A DNA stretch of 35,675 bases from Paludibacteraceae bacterium (GCA_018056165.1 JAGPGD010000017.1:1-35675), one strand, 5' to 3'; counted from the stretch's first letter, positions 18,501 to 28,078 are shown. A program made the numbers and translations. Notes: a model not told the origin generated them from the letters alone.

Positions 18501-21500
18501 ACTGATTTTGAAACAGCTAACATTGAATACATTGAATTCTGGATGATGGATCCTTTCATTATGGATAAAGATGGAACACAGAGAGGTGGTGATTTGTATT
18601 TTAATTTAGGAGATATAAGTGAAGATATTTTAAAAGATGGCAAGAAATTTTTTGAACAGGGCTTGCCTCTTGATGCCGATATTACAAAAGTGGATACTAC
18701 GGTATGGGGAAAAATTCCTAAGACGCAATCAACAGTTGTAGCTTTTGATAATTCTCCTGGAGCCCGAGATAAACAAGATGTCGGTTTAGACGGACTTCCT
18801 ACAAACGAAGAACAACAATTTCCTACTTATAAAAATTATGTAGAGAAAATTAATCAAAAAATTGATGCAGAAACACGCCAAAAATGGCAAAATGATTCTT
18901 TTTCTCCTTTAAATGATCCTGCGGGGGATAACTACCATTTTTATAGAGGTTCAGATTACGATGCTCAAGAAAAAGATATTTTATCTCGTTACAAATATTA
19001 TAATGGAACAGAAGGTAATTCGCCCGAAGCTGAAAATACACAGGAAAATTATAGTACTTCTGCTACTTCCTTACCTGATGGAGAGGACTTAAATGGTGAT
19101 AATACGATGAATGAATATGAAAAATATTATCAATATCATGTTAAAATAAAAAAAGAGGCAATGGAAGTTGGTAGAAATTACATTACTGACAAGATTGTTT
19201 CAAATGTGAAATTGGAAAATGGTAAAGTTGAGCCAGTTACCTGGTATCAATTTAAAATCCCTATTAGGGAATATGACGAAAAAATTGGTAATATCCGTAA
19301 TTTTAAATCTATTCGTTTCATAAGATTGTTTTTGACCAATTTTGAACAAGAAACACATTTACGTTTTGCTACACTCGATTTAGTAAGAGGTGAATGGCGA
19401 AGTTATACTAAATCACTTTTTCCAGTAGGCTCAACTCCAATTTCAGAAGGGAAACTCGATGTTCATTCTGTCAATATAGAAGAAGATGCAGATAAAACTC
19501 CCGTCAATTACATTTTACCTCCGGGTATTACGCGTGAAACTGATCCGGGGCAACCACAATTGTTGCAACTCAATGAACAATCAATGGCTCTTCGGATAAA
19601 AGATTTAGCTCCCAATGATTCAAGAGCAGTTTATAAGAACACTTCGTATGATATGAGACAATACAAGCGTTTACAAATGTTTGTACATGCTGAAAAATTA
19701 GTGGACGATCCGAGCGATCTTCAAGATTACCAGCTTACATGTTTCATTCGGTTAGGTTCTGATATGGTGAACAATTATTACGAATATGAAGTCCCTCTTC
19801 GCGTGACGCCACATGGCAAATATTTGAATGAAAAAAATGAAGATCGAGAAATCGTTTGGCCTCTTGAAAACATGTTTGATTTTCCTTTTTCTACTTTAAT
19901 TGAAGCAAAACTGAAACGCGATAAATATCTGCAAACTTCTGGAGGAAACGCCACAACTTTAACACCCTATGAAGTGTATGATCCAGATAACCCTAAAAAT
20001 AAAATTAAAATTGTTGGAAATCCTTCTATTTCAGATATTGAAAATATCATGATCGGTATTCGAAATGTAAGTGGCGAAATTAAGTCTGGAGAAATTTGGG
20101 TCAATGAGCTTCGCATGTCAAAATTCAATGAATCAGGTGGTTGGGCTGCAATGGGAAATTTAGCAGTAGGACTTTCTGATATTGGTTCACTTAATTTTTC
20201 AGGTCGTATAGAAACGGCAGGCTATGGAAGCATTGAAAGTAATGTGATGAATCGGCGATTGGAAGACTTGCGACAGATGAATTTTTCAACTGCCTTAGAA
20301 GTAGGAAGGTTTTTACCTGAAAAAGCAAAGCTGCAAATTCCCCTCTATTTTTCTTATACAAATGAGACTGTTTCACCTAAATATAATCCACTGAATCAAG
20401 ATGTCGAATTAAAAGATGCACTGGAAAATTTAACTTCAAAAGCAGAACGAGATTCTTTATTAAATCTTTCACAGGAAGTAAATACTTCTAAAAGTTTCAA
20501 TATCTCTAATGCAAGAATTAACATAAGAAGTAAAAAACCACAATTTTATGACCCGGCTAATTGGCGATTTACTTATGCTTATATTGAATCCGATAAATAT
20601 ACTCCTGAAATTGAGCAGGATATGAATAAAAGTCAACGAGCTGCTATTGACTATAGTTTTAATTTTAATCCACAACCGTGGGAACCATTCAAAAATATCA
20701 AATCATTAAATAAACCAGCTTTTAAAATCATCAATGATTTCAACATTTATTATCTGCCTTCTTCTATTAATTTTAATACAAATTTGAATCGACAGTATTC
20801 TCAAACTAAATTACGAACGCTTGAAGCTTCATCTGTTGATATTTCTGATAAATTGGCAAATTTATCATTCAGCAAGGATTTTATGTTCAATCGTCAATTT
20901 GAAATAAAATATGATTTAACTCGTGCTATGAAATTCAGTCTTCAGGCAGCAATGAATGCCAATATTGATGAACCTTATTTTACCCCTGAAATAGGAAAAG
21001 AATATTATGAAGCCTGGAGAGATACAGTATGGTATAACATTCGTAAGTTGGGAACTCCTTATGCTTATCAGCAAGTGTTTACTGCTTCGTGGAATATACC
21101 TATCAATAAAATTCCTATAACAAGTTGGATTGATGCCAACATTTCTTATAATTCAAATTATAATTGGAACAGGAGTGCTCTTCTGGAGAAAGATGGGGAA
21201 GATTTAGGAAACATTGCAACCAGCATAGGTTCATGGCAAACGAACGGACAGTTTAATTTTGAAGGGTTATATAGAAAATCTAATTTTTTGAAAAATGTAT
21301 TGAATCGTAACAGTAGCTTTGCTACTTCTCAAAGACAAACTTTTAAACCTCGTGAATACCAACAGATTGTTGATTTATCAAAGAATCAAACTTTAACCGT
21401 ACGTCATAATTTGGGTAGTGAGTCTGTTCGCTTAAAAGCAATTGACAAAAATGGAAATACTATTCCGTTGCAATATAAAGTACGCAGTAATTCTACGGTT

Positions 21501-23012
21501 GATATTTTTCCAAAACAGAATCTGGATAGTGTCCAACTTACTGTTACTACTATCTCGCCCAATGAACGTTCTGTAAGTGGTCAAGTAGTTGATTTTACAT
21601 TGGGAGCTCTTATGATGGTACGCCGTGTTTCTTTTACTTATCGTGAATCTAACAGTATGGTTTTAACAGGTTTTTTGCCCGAAGCTGGTTTCCTGGGACA
21701 GAAAAAATACAATGGTTTTAACGCTCCAGGTTATCCTTTTACGTTTGGCATTCACGATGATAATATGATCCAAAAAGCTATTGAAAAAGGTTGGTTAAAC
21801 ACGGGCGATTCAATTGTAAATCCTGCTACAACAGCTTTTACTTCCGATTTTGATTTAAAAGCTTCATTAGAACCAATTCCTGGATTTAAAATTGACTTGA
21901 ATGCAACCCGTTATACTGCTTCCAATACCTCAGTTTTATTTATGTACGAAGGAATGCCAACTACCTATACAGGAAGTTTCAACATCACACAAATTGCCTT
22001 GTCCACTGCTTTTAAAAAAATAGGTTCTGTGGAAAATAATTATAATTCTTCTACTTTCAACATGTTTTTACAAAACAGGCAAAAAATTGCGGATAGACTT
22101 AACAATAAATACATGGGAACAAATTATCCTGCTGCTGGCTTTATTACGTCAACCACTCTGGCAGGGAAAGAATTTGATCCTTCTGTTGGGATTTTCAGCT
22201 TAAATTCTCCAGATGTGCTGATTCCTGCCTTTTTGGCTGCTTATACGGGTAAAGATGCTTCCAATGTAAATACTTCTCCTTTTATATCATTATTGAATAT
22301 CTTACCAAACTGGCGAATTAGTTATGATGGTCTGTCAAGGATTGGTTGGGTGAAAAATCATTTTAAAAATATAAATCTGACTCACGGTTATACTTGTCGT
22401 TATAGTGTTGGTTCTTACAGTTCTTATTCAACATGGGTACCGATGTCAGAAGATGAAACTTTTGGTTATATTCGTGATGTTCAGACCAGTTTGCCAATTC
22501 CGTCAAGTGCTTATGATATATCAAGTGTTTCAATCAACGAACAGTTTAGTCCATTGCTTGGCATCAATGCCACAATGAATAATAGTATGACTACAAAATT
22601 GGAATACCGAAAGCAACGAAATCTTTCATTAAATGTGTCGAGTGCTCAACTGATTGAAAGTTTGAGTGATGAATATGTGATTGGATTTGGATATGTACTT
22701 AAAGACTTTGATGTGATTTTGAAATTGAAAACAGATAAACAATCTCGAATAAAAAACGACTTGAAATTGTCACTTGATCTATCTTATCGAGACATTAAAA
22801 CACTACTGCGAAAAATCGAAGAAAACATAACGCAAGCTTCAAGTGGCAATAAACTCTTCACATTGAAATTTTTAGCCGATTATGTATTTAGTTCAAAATT
22901 AAATATTCAGTTATTTTATGACAGACAATCAAGTACACCGTTGGTATCTTCTTCATTCCCTGTTTCATCCTCTAATTTTGGTGTAAGTTTTAAATTGATG
23001 TTGACGCGATGA
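15585..23012 (+). CDS. sprA: T9SS outer-membrane translocon SprA/Sov
   Basis: This 2475-residue outer-membrane protein is the channel of the type IX secretion system, a single-chain barrel of 36 strands that passes folded cargo to the cell surface. It is called SprA in Flavobacterium and Sov in Porphyromonas; its length agrees with those (about 2400-2500). A basic start (MRRVKKSVRVFVFF) and hydrophobic segment give a signal peptide of about 30 residues. Recognisable SprA stretches include FDFEEKIQMNVNGKVGDK, PGSSALFGIKTDLQFGKL, IDDFESTQTTIDI, PRGSVVVTAGGKTLVENVDY and GEIWVNELRMSKF. The long, strand-rich C-terminal half ends FGVSFKLMLTR, a typical barrel terminus. No frameshift or internal stop interrupts it. 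Two other T9SS genes, porW and porX, lie at 28228-33130. The next gene on this strand, dsbD, follows 378 bases later. Confidence 0.95.
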   Translation: MRRVKKSVRVFVFFNSFLIANFSFVSLFSQVFSNQAVQSQQSSSDSILFSIKKLSQDTYEDITTQLPLDAPTPSNVKSVIEYDPQTNTYILRTYVGEIEIATPFLMTEKEYYDYTLKKEMENYWREKNVGSQIDNEDKFRLTDMKFDIGPAEKVFGPGGVQVRTQGSAEILFGYKTNKIDNPALTERMRKTGIFDFEEKIQMNVNGKVGDKVNFNLNYNTESSFEFDQKMLKLNYKGKEDDIIKSIEAGNVSMPLNSSLIPGSSALFGIKTDLQFGKLSVSAIASQQEAETKTISTRGGAQTTKYEINIDNYDENRHFFLSHYFRNNYENAMSKLPYVMSGVTITRMEVWITNKRGNYEQARNIIAFEDLGETDRIDNPHWQPTSTNLLPYNKANSLYDEIVSLPNVRDIQQTNNILSSQYGALGIVGGQDYEKIESARKLDPSEYTFNPTLGYISLRNMLQPDEVLAVAFEYTYGGQTYQVGEFSTDPITAPNALIVKLLKSTTQSPSLPSWDLMMKNVYSLGATQIQPENFILEIVYRNDSVGTELRYITEGNIKNKLLLQVMNLDRLNSKNAPQPDGKFDYVEGYTIFSSSGKIFFPVLEPFGSHLKQAIGNDQIAEKYIFQELYDSTLVMAQEFSEKNKFRIIGEYKASSRNEIRLNAMNIPRGSVVVTAGGKTLVENVDYTVDYIMGTVNIINTSLLESGTNIDVKLENRSMFNMQRKTLLGTHLEYQFNRDFSLGGTIMHLSEMPLTTKVNTGNEPISNTIWGLNTSWRKESQWLTNQLDKLPFVNATKPSTIALNAEVAQLIPGHSSVISAAGLAYIDDFESTQTTIDIHYPTFWYLASTPYNPNGGLFPEAALSNNVEYGKNRALLAWYYVDPILNANSRNTPPNLRNNVESQSNHLTRNVLEEEIFPNKERLATQTSRLTILNLSYYPTERGPYNLDADNINPDGTLMNPQQRWGGIMRKLDVTDFETANIEYIEFWMMDPFIMDKDGTQRGGDLYFNLGDISEDILKDGKKFFEQGLPLDADITKVDTTVWGKIPKTQSTVVAFDNSPGARDKQDVGLDGLPTNEEQQFPTYKNYVEKINQKIDAETRQKWQNDSFSPLNDPAGDNYHFYRGSDYDAQEKDILSRYKYYNGTEGNSPEAENTQENYSTSATSLPDGEDLNGDNTMNEYEKYYQYHVKIKKEAMEVGRNYITDKIVSNVKLENGKVEPVTWYQFKIPIREYDEKIGNIRNFKSIRFIRLFLTNFEQETHLRFATLDLVRGEWRSYTKSLFPVGSTPISEGKLDVHSVNIEEDADKTPVNYILPPGITRETDPGQPQLLQLNEQSMALRIKDLAPNDSRAVYKNTSYDMRQYKRLQMFVHAEKLVDDPSDLQDYQLTCFIRLGSDMVNNYYEYEVPLRVTPHGKYLNEKNEDREIVWPLENMFDFPFSTLIEAKLKRDKYLQTSGGNATTLTPYEVYDPDNPKNKIKIVGNPSISDIENIMIGIRNVSGEIKSGEIWVNELRMSKFNESGGWAAMGNLAVGLSDIGSLNFSGRIETAGYGSIESNVMNRRLEDLRQMNFSTALEVGRFLPEKAKLQIPLYFSYTNETVSPKYNPLNQDVELKDALENLTSKAERDSLLNLSQEVNTSKSFNISNARINIRSKKPQFYDPANWRFTYAYIESDKYTPEIEQDMNKSQRAAIDYSFNFNPQPWEPFKNIKSLNKPAFKIINDFNIYYLPSSINFNTNLNRQYSQTKLRTLEASSVDISDKLANLSFSKDFMFNRQFEIKYDLTRAMKFSLQAAMNANIDEPYFTPEIGKEYYEAWRDTVWYNIRKLGTPYAYQQVFTASWNIPINKIPITSWIDANISYNSNYNWNRSALLEKDGEDLGNIATSIGSWQTNGQFNFEGLYRKSNFLKNVLNRNSSFATSQRQTFKPREYQQIVDLSKNQTLTVRHNLGSESVRLKAIDKNGNTIPLQYKVRSNSTVDIFPKQNLDSVQLTVTTISPNERSVSGQVVDFTLGALMMVRRVSFTYRESNSMVLTGFLPEAGFLGQKKYNGFNAPGYPFTFGIHDDNMIQKAIEKGWLNTGDSIVNPATTAFTSDFDLKASLEPIPGFKIDLNATRYTASNTSVLFMYEGMPTTYTGSFNITQIALSTAFKKIGSVENNYNSSTFNMFLQNRQKIADRLNNKYMGTNYPAAGFITSTTLAGKEFDPSVGIFSLNSPDVLIPAFLAAYTGKDASNVNTSPFISLLNILPNWRISYDGLSRIGWVKNHFKNINLTHGYTCRYSVGSYSSYSTWVPMSEDETFGYIRDVQTSLPIPSSAYDISSVSINEQFSPLLGINATMNNSMTTKLEYRKQRNLSLNVSSAQLIESLSDEYVIGFGYVLKDFDVILKLKTDKQSRIKNDLKLSLDLSYRDIKTLLRKIEENITQASSGNKLFTLKFLADYVFSSKLNIQLFYDRQSSTPLVSSSFPVSSSNFGVSFKLMLTR

Positions 23013-23106
23013 TGCTAAAAACTTGTTTTATGGGAATGGAAACAATTTTTTATCGTTAAATAAGTACGAAACAAATTTAAAAAAAATTGAAAACCTATCA
23101 TTCATT

Positions 23107-23163
23107 AAAACCTTAATAACTTATGACAAACAAAACTATCAAACCTTATTACCTTATTAAAAC
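23107..23163 (+). repeat. interspersed repeat, second copy
   Basis: It shares AAAACCTTAATAAC, ACAAACAAA and ATCAAACCTTATTA, in order, with 12124-12180. The unit is itself made of variants of CTTATTA/CTTAATA. Confidence 0.65.
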
Positions 23164-23217
23164 AAAATAAAAATACAAATTGGAAGAAAGTAACAACTTT
23201 AGTTAAATAAGGTTTGA
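23138..23217. repeat. inverted repeat after sprA
   Basis: ATCAAACCTTATTA at 23138-23151 is nearly the reverse complement of TAAATAAGGTTTGA at 23204-23217. The arms are separated by about 52 bases. No T tract follows, so a terminator role for sprA is uncertain. Confidence 0.45.
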
Positions 23218-23390
23218 AAGATAAAAATTGATAAAATGCAAAGCAACGAAACTGACTTCAAAAAAACCCTTGCTGACACACGATTGGATCGTCTAACATA
23301 TTGATACTGTGAGTGCGAGAATAAAAATTTAACTTCTTATCTATTTTCACAAAATGCTGATATTGTTTAACTTAATATAATTATTTCAGG

Positions 23391-25313
23391 ATGAAAAAAT
23401 ATTCATTACTGTTGTTTTTTTTAATTTTTACAAAACCACTCTTTTCTCAAATTTATGAACCTGTTCATTGGACAGTAACTCATAAAATAGAAAATGATAC
23501 AACCGCAAAAATTATTTTTAAAGCTGAAATTGATGAAGGGTGGCATTTATATGGCCTGAAATTGCCTGAAGGAGGACCAAAAGCAACTAAAATCGTTTTT
23601 GAAAAAATTGAAAATGCAAAACGAATAGGAGAATTACAAGCTTTGTCGAAATTAGAAAAACAATATGATCCTAATTTTGATATGGAACTGACTTGGTATA
23701 ACGAAGAAGCTATTTTTATTCAAAAAATTGGCTTTAGTCATTCCCAGAATGTAAAAGTGAATGGTTATATTGAATATATGGCTTGTAATGATAAGACATG
23801 TTTGCAACCAACCACTGAGCCTTTTTCAATAAGCCTTCAACCGAAGGTGTTGTCTGCTTCTGTGGCATCTGTTAATCATGTCCAGCCACCACCGGAAACT
23901 GATTTTTGGACACCTGTAATTGATGAACTGAAAAAGTTTGGTGAATCGGATCAGGCATCTGAAAAAAATTCTCTGTGGTTTATTTTTCTGGCAGGCTTGA
24001 TAGGTGGTTTGCTTGCCATACTGACTCCATGCATCTGGCCTATTATTCCAATGACAGTAAGTTTTTTCCTTAAACGTTCGGCAAATCGAAAACTGGCTCG
24101 TCGGGATGCTTTTTTGTATGGTTTGTCAATCATTGTGATTTATGTAGCTTTAGGTTTATTGGTAACAGTCATTTTCGGTGCCAGCGCTTTGAATAGTATT
24201 GCTACCAATGCTGTTTTTAATATTATTTTCTTTCTCATATTTTTCATTTTTGCTTTGTCATTTTTTGGTGCTTTTGAATTGACCTTGCCTTCTTCCTGGT
24301 CAACAAAACTCGATGCCAAAGCTCAAACAACTGCTGGCTGGTTAAGTATTTTATTCATGGCTTTTACACTGGTGATAGTTTCTTTTTCCTGTACGGGACC
24401 GATTATTGGAACTTTGTTGGTGGAAGTTTCAAGCAATCAATCCATTTTAGCTCCAACCATTGGGATGTTTGGCTTTGCTTTGGCTCTGGCTGTTCCTTTT
24501 ACATTATTTGCTTTCTTTCCTTCCTGGTTAAAATCTTTGCCACGGTCGGGTGGTTGGTTAAATCAGGTAAAAGTGGTGCTGGCTTTTATTGAGCTGGCTT
24601 TTGCTTTAAAATTTTTGTCGGTTGCTGATTTGGCTTATGGATGGCATATTTTGGATCGAGAAGTATTTTTATCGCTATGGATTGTTATTTTTACCTTATT
24701 GGGAATTTATTTATTGGGAAAAATTCGTTTTCCACACGATAGCGAAATAAAGCATGTTTCTGTGTTAGCAGTTTTTTGGGCAATTATTTCATTTTCGTTT
24801 GCAATCTATATGATACCAGGTTTGTGGGGCGCACCGTTGAAAGCCATCAGTGCTTTTACACCACCGCTTTATACTCAGGATTTTAATTTATATCAGCAAA
24901 ACATTTATCCTGATTTTACCGATTATGATGAGGGAATGACTTTTGCTAAAGAAAAAAATTTACCTGTTATTGTTGATTTTTCTGGATATGGATGTGTGAA
25001 TTGCAGAAAAATGGAAGCAAATGTCTTGTCCGATCCTGAAATCAGCAATTTTTTGAAAAAACAATTTGTGCTAATTACTTTATATGTGGATGACAAAACA
25101 CCTCTTCAAAAACCTTATGAAGTCATAGAGAATGGCAAAGTAAGAAAAATCAAAACAGTAGGTGACAAATGGAGTTATCTGCAACGATATAAATTTGGTG
25201 CTAACGCTCAGCCTTTTTTTGTAATGCTCGATAATGAAGGTAAACCGCTCAATAAACCATTCACTTTTGATGATCATCCTCAGCATTTTTTAAAATGGTT
25301 GACAAAAAAATAG
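23391..25313 (+). CDS. dsbD: thiol:disulfide interchange protein DsbD
   Basis: This 640-residue inner-membrane protein carries electrons from cytoplasmic thioredoxin to the periplasm to reduce disulfides. It has a signal peptide (MKKYSLLLFFLIFTKPLFSQ) and a periplasmic N-domain with the redox pair Cys132/Cys137 (CNDKTC). A membrane core of about eight helices follows, with Cys214 in LTPCIWPIIP and Cys334 in SFSCTGPIIG. The C-terminal thioredoxin-like domain has Cys535/Cys538 (GYGCVNCRKME). All three cysteine pairs of the relay are present and the length is near the E. coli protein plus a longer C-domain loop. It stands alone between sprA and grpE. A role in thiol quality control of exported or surface proteins is plausible but inferred. 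Confidence 0.93.
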   Translation: MKKYSLLLFFLIFTKPLFSQIYEPVHWTVTHKIENDTTAKIIFKAEIDEGWHLYGLKLPEGGPKATKIVFEKIENAKRIGELQALSKLEKQYDPNFDMELTWYNEEAIFIQKIGFSHSQNVKVNGYIEYMACNDKTCLQPTTEPFSISLQPKVLSASVASVNHVQPPPETDFWTPVIDELKKFGESDQASEKNSLWFIFLAGLIGGLLAILTPCIWPIIPMTVSFFLKRSANRKLARRDAFLYGLSIIVIYVALGLLVTVIFGASALNSIATNAVFNIIFFLIFFIFALSFFGAFELTLPSSWSTKLDAKAQTTAGWLSILFMAFTLVIVSFSCTGPIIGTLLVEVSSNQSILAPTIGMFGFALALAVPFTLFAFFPSWLKSLPRSGGWLNQVKVVLAFIELAFALKFLSVADLAYGWHILDREVFLSLWIVIFTLLGIYLLGKIRFPHDSEIKHVSVLAVFWAIISFSFAIYMIPGLWGAPLKAISAFTPPLYTQDFNLYQQNIYPDFTDYDEGMTFAKEKNLPVIVDFSGYGCVNCRKMEANVLSDPEISNFLKKQFVLITLYVDDKTPLQKPYEVIENGKVRKIKTVGDKWSYLQRYKFGANAQPFFVMLDNEGKPLNKPFTFDDHPQHFLKWLTKK

Positions 25314-25410
25314 AACAAAATGTCTTTTTGTTTGTTTAAAACAAGAAAATTACTGTTATTTTGTCATTTCCCCATTCGTATTTAATGGCTTGAAAAACAA
25401 AAAACAACAA

Positions 25411-25427
25411 TTGGCAAAGTTATTGCT
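25411..25427 (+). promoter_or_regulatory. sigma-54 (-24/-12) promoter ahead of grpE-dnaJ
   Basis: TTGGCAAAGTTATTGCT fits the RpoN consensus TTGGCAC-N5-TTGCT: TTGGCA and TTGCT are both exact. The distance from the first G of GG (25413) to the G of GC (25425) is 12 bases, the strict spacing of this class. Transcription would begin near 25438, about 60 bases before grpE. No enhancer site for an activator was identified. Confidence 0.55.
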
Positions 25428-25499
25428 AAAATAAAAAAGATGCTTATATCAATTCAGCAAGAAATTTATGCTGAAGTTGAGGAATAAAAATTTTAAAAA

Positions 25500-26090
25500 A
25501 TGAATAAATATCAAAAAGAAAAAATGGAAAAAGGAAAAGATATGGCTAATAATGAAATAAATGAACAAGAAAAAATTTCAGGTAAGAAAGAAAATTTAGT
25601 TCCTCAAGCTGAAAAAACAGAAGAAAATGAAAATATAGAAAAGGAACTGGAGAGATTAAGAATAGAATGCGAAGAGCTGGCAGATAAAAATTTACGTTTG
25701 ATAGCTGAGTTCGATAATTATCGGAAACGAATGTTGAAAGAAAAGACGGAATTATTGAAAAATGCTTCAGAAAGTCTTCTGGTAAATCTTTTACCATTGG
25801 TAGATGATTTTGAACGTGCCTTGCAAGCTATCGAAACCACTGATGATATTAATGCTATAAAAGAAGGCGTTCAATTAATTTATAATAAATTTATTAATTT
25901 TCTACACCAGTATAATGTAAAAGAAATACCTACTATTAATCAAGAATTTGATACTCAGTTACACGAAGCTGTTTCAACAATTCCAGCTCCCAATGAAGAT
26001 TTAAAAGGGAAAATTGTTGACTGTGTATTAAAAGGTTATACTTTGAATGACAAAGTTATTCGTCATGCAAAAGTTATTGTTGGTGAATAA
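25500..26090 (+). CDS. grpE: nucleotide exchange factor GrpE
   Basis: This protein of up to 196 residues releases ADP from DnaK and so drives the chaperone cycle. It has an acidic, disordered start, a long coiled coil (about 45-90, LERLRIECEELADKNLRLIA then EFDNYRKRMLKEK), and the C-terminal beta domain with LLPLVDDFERAL, EFDTQLHEAVSTIP and the signature end GYTLNDKVIRHAKVIV. In-frame ATGs at 25500, 25524 and 25542 are all possible starts; none has a clear ribosome site, and I keep the first. dnaJ follows 59 bases later, so the two are probably one unit. A sigma-54-like promoter lies upstream. Confidence 0.95.
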   Translation: MNKYQKEKMEKGKDMANNEINEQEKISGKKENLVPQAEKTEENENIEKELERLRIECEELADKNLRLIAEFDNYRKRMLKEKTELLKNASESLLVNLLPLVDDFERALQAIETTDDINAIKEGVQLIYNKFINFLHQYNVKEIPTINQEFDTQLHEAVSTIPAPNEDLKGKIVDCVLKGYTLNDKVIRHAKVIVGE

Positions 26091-26149
26091 ATAATTTTTT
26101 GATGTTACTCAAACATTCAATAAAAATGGCTGAGGAAAGATAAAATATT

Positions 26150-27316
26150 ATGGCAAAAAGAGATTATTATGAGATTTTAGGAATTTCACGAACGGCTACT
26201 GAAGTGGAAATAAAAAAAGCTTATCGTCAGAAAGCTATCGAGTATCATCCTGACAAAAATCCGGGTGATAAACAAGCCGAAGAAAATTTTAAAGAAGCTG
26301 CTGAAGCTTACGAAGTATTAAGTGATCCTGAAAAGAGAGCTCGCTATGACCGATATGGACACAGCGGAGTAAGCGGTTCTGGGGGAGGTGGTTTTGGACA
26401 AGGAATGACTATTGAAGATATTTTTTCTCATTTTGGAGATATTTTTGGCGGTCATTTTGGTAGCTTTGGTGGCTTTGGTGGCTTCAGCGGATTTGGAAGT
26501 GATTTCCAATCTCCGAACACAAAGATACGTCATGGTTCTGATTTACGAATAAAAGTAAAATTGACGCTTGAAGAAATTGCCAGTGGCGTTGAAAAAAAAG
26601 TGAAGGTTAAGAAATATGTTGCCTGTCCTTCGTGTAAGGGAACAGGTGCTGCCGAAGGTTCTTCTCCTGTAACTTGTTCAACGTGTAGAGGAACTGGACG
26701 TGTAACCAGAGTACAACAAACCATTTTAGGCCGAATGCAGACCACCGTTGAGTGCCATACCTGTAAAGGCGAAGGAAAAATTATTGTTAATAAATGTCCT
26801 TACTGCAACGGAGAAGGCATTATTCAAGATGAAGAAATTATTACTATTAATATTCCAGCAGGAGTAAGTGAAGGTATGCAACTTACTTTTGCAGGTAAAG
26901 GAAATGCAGCAAGAAGAGGTGGTATCAATGGGGATCTAATTGTGTTAATTGAAGAAGAACCTCATCCTTCTTTAATACGTGATGGGAATGATTTGATCTA
27001 TAATTTGTTATTGAGTGTTCCGCAAGCAGCTTTGGGTGGTTCTATCGAAATTCCTTCTCTTACAGGAAAAATAAAAGTGAATATTGAACCAGGAACACAG
27101 CCAGGAAAAGTTTTACGTTTGAAAGGCAAAGGTTTACCTGATGTAAATCGTTATGGCAATGGGGATTTATTGATCAATATTGGCGTTTATATTCCAGAAA
27201 AATTAAGCAAAGAAGAAAAAAATCTTCTGGAAAAATTAGATAAATCAAATAATTTTAAACCAAATCCTCCAGCTTCAAAAAAATTTTTCAGCCATTTCAG
27301 AAATATGTTTGAATAA
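26150..27316 (+). CDS. dnaJ: chaperone DnaJ
   Basis: This 388-residue type I J-protein delivers clients to DnaK and stimulates its ATPase. The J domain (1-70) has the HPD motif at 33-35. A Gly/Phe-rich linker (about 74-122, with [11 protein letters not shown]) follows. The cysteine-rich zinc domain has four repeats: [24 protein letters not shown] and CPYCNGEG. The C-terminal substrate domain ends with an [12 protein letters not shown] helix. All parts are complete. It follows grpE by 59 bases. dnaK is not in the window. Confidence 0.97.
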   Translation: MAKRDYYEILGISRTATEVEIKKAYRQKAIEYHPDKNPGDKQAEENFKEAAEAYEVLSDPEKRARYDRYGHSGVSGSGGGGFGQGMTIEDIFSHFGDIFGGHFGSFGGFGGFSGFGSDFQSPNTKIRHGSDLRIKVKLTLEEIASGVEKKVKVKKYVACPSCKGTGAAEGSSPVTCSTCRGTGRVTRVQQTILGRMQTTVECHTCKGEGKIIVNKCPYCNGEGIIQDEEIITINIPAGVSEGMQLTFAGKGNAARRGGINGDLIVLIEEEPHPSLIRDGNDLIYNLLLSVPQAALGGSIEIPSLTGKIKVNIEPGTQPGKVLRLKGKGLPDVNRYGNGDLLINIGVYIPEKLSKEEKNLLEKLDKSNNFKPNPPASKKFFSHFRNMFE

Positions 27317-27555
27317 CAACGTGTTGTGAAATATAGTAAAATGAGGAAAACAAAATTTTCTTCATTAAATGGAAGTATAAATTATAAATTTTCCAGGAGT
27401 AAAAAATTTTAAGGTTAATCAATAAAGGTAAAGTATTATGTTTGTATAAAAGTTCCTCCTTCTCTCACCACCTGCACCTCGTAACTTAACAAACCTTGCA
27501 TACGACATAAAAACTAAAGGTCTCCACTGGAACTCCAAACTGTTGACTACCACGT

Positions 27556-27999
27556 TTAAGCAGATGGTAAATTGTGATGATTGAGTTCACTGTGATTGCA
27601 AATACTTGCAAAGGAAGTTTTTCCATCAACATGTGAAAAAATTTCGTCTCGTAATTCAAGTGGTAATTCGATATTTCTTAACTGTAAGCTATTTAGCCAA
27701 TCTTTTACCTCGTTTTTTTGTAAAGTATGAAAAACTTCTGAAATTTGTTTAATTTGTTCTTGGGTATATTCATTGGCAGGAATTCCTTTCAAAGCATCTA
27801 ATTCCTCGTCATCATAATAAATAATTTCATTTTCCTTATTGAAAAGTTGTTTCACCTGGCATTCATTGTAAGCATCGCAATAACTACAAGTTGCTGAAGG
27901 ATTGATTAAATGATTGTTTGTCGCCTTTTTCTTATTAAAATGAGTGAATATAAACAAAATAACGCCAAGTATGATTGCAATGATTAAAAATATCCACAT
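27556..27999 (-). CDS. small membrane-anchored protein of unknown function
   Basis: This 147-residue protein has one N-terminal membrane helix (MWIFLIIAIILGVILFIFTHF), a basic stop-transfer (KKK), then a short cysteine motif C-S-Y-C-D-x5-C (about 38-47). An acidic, helical soluble part follows, with YYDDEELDALKGIP, a VFHTLQKNEVKDWLNSLQLR stretch and ELPLELRDEIF. I recall similar short proteins in other Bacteroidales but know no function. The three close cysteines could bind a metal, but this is a guess. It is transcribed away from porW, with a TAnnTTTG box 50 bases upstream. The long conserved-looking soluble part and clear membrane anchor argue that it is a real gene. Confidence 0.75.
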   Translation of the reverse strand: MWIFLIIAIILGVILFIFTHFNKKKATNNHLINPSATCSYCDAYNECQVKQLFNKENEIIYYDDEELDALKGIPANEYTQEQIKQISEVFHTLQKNEVKDWLNSLQLRNIELPLELRDEIFSHVDGKTSFASICNHSELNHHNLPSA

Positions 28000-28048
28000 A
28001 TTTTCTATATTAAAGTCTTAAAAAGATGTTCTAACATAATTTATCATA

Positions 28049-28056
28049 CAAAATTA
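28049..28056 (-). promoter_or_regulatory. -7 box of the small membrane protein gene
   Basis: The minus strand reads TAATTTTG, a full TAnnTTTG match 50 bases before the ATG at 27999. No TTTG is visible at the expected -33 place. Confidence 0.4.
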
Positions 28057-28078
28057 AGCATAAATGTGATGATTTAGC

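Larger units (their letters stand above)
23013..23390. other. intergenic region sprA / dsbD with repeats
   Basis: This 378-base gap has no gene that I can support. It contains a copy of the interspersed repeat also found at 12124-12180 and an inverted repeat (23138-23217) made partly of the same sequence. I found no clear promoter for dsbD here. Confidence 0.6.
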
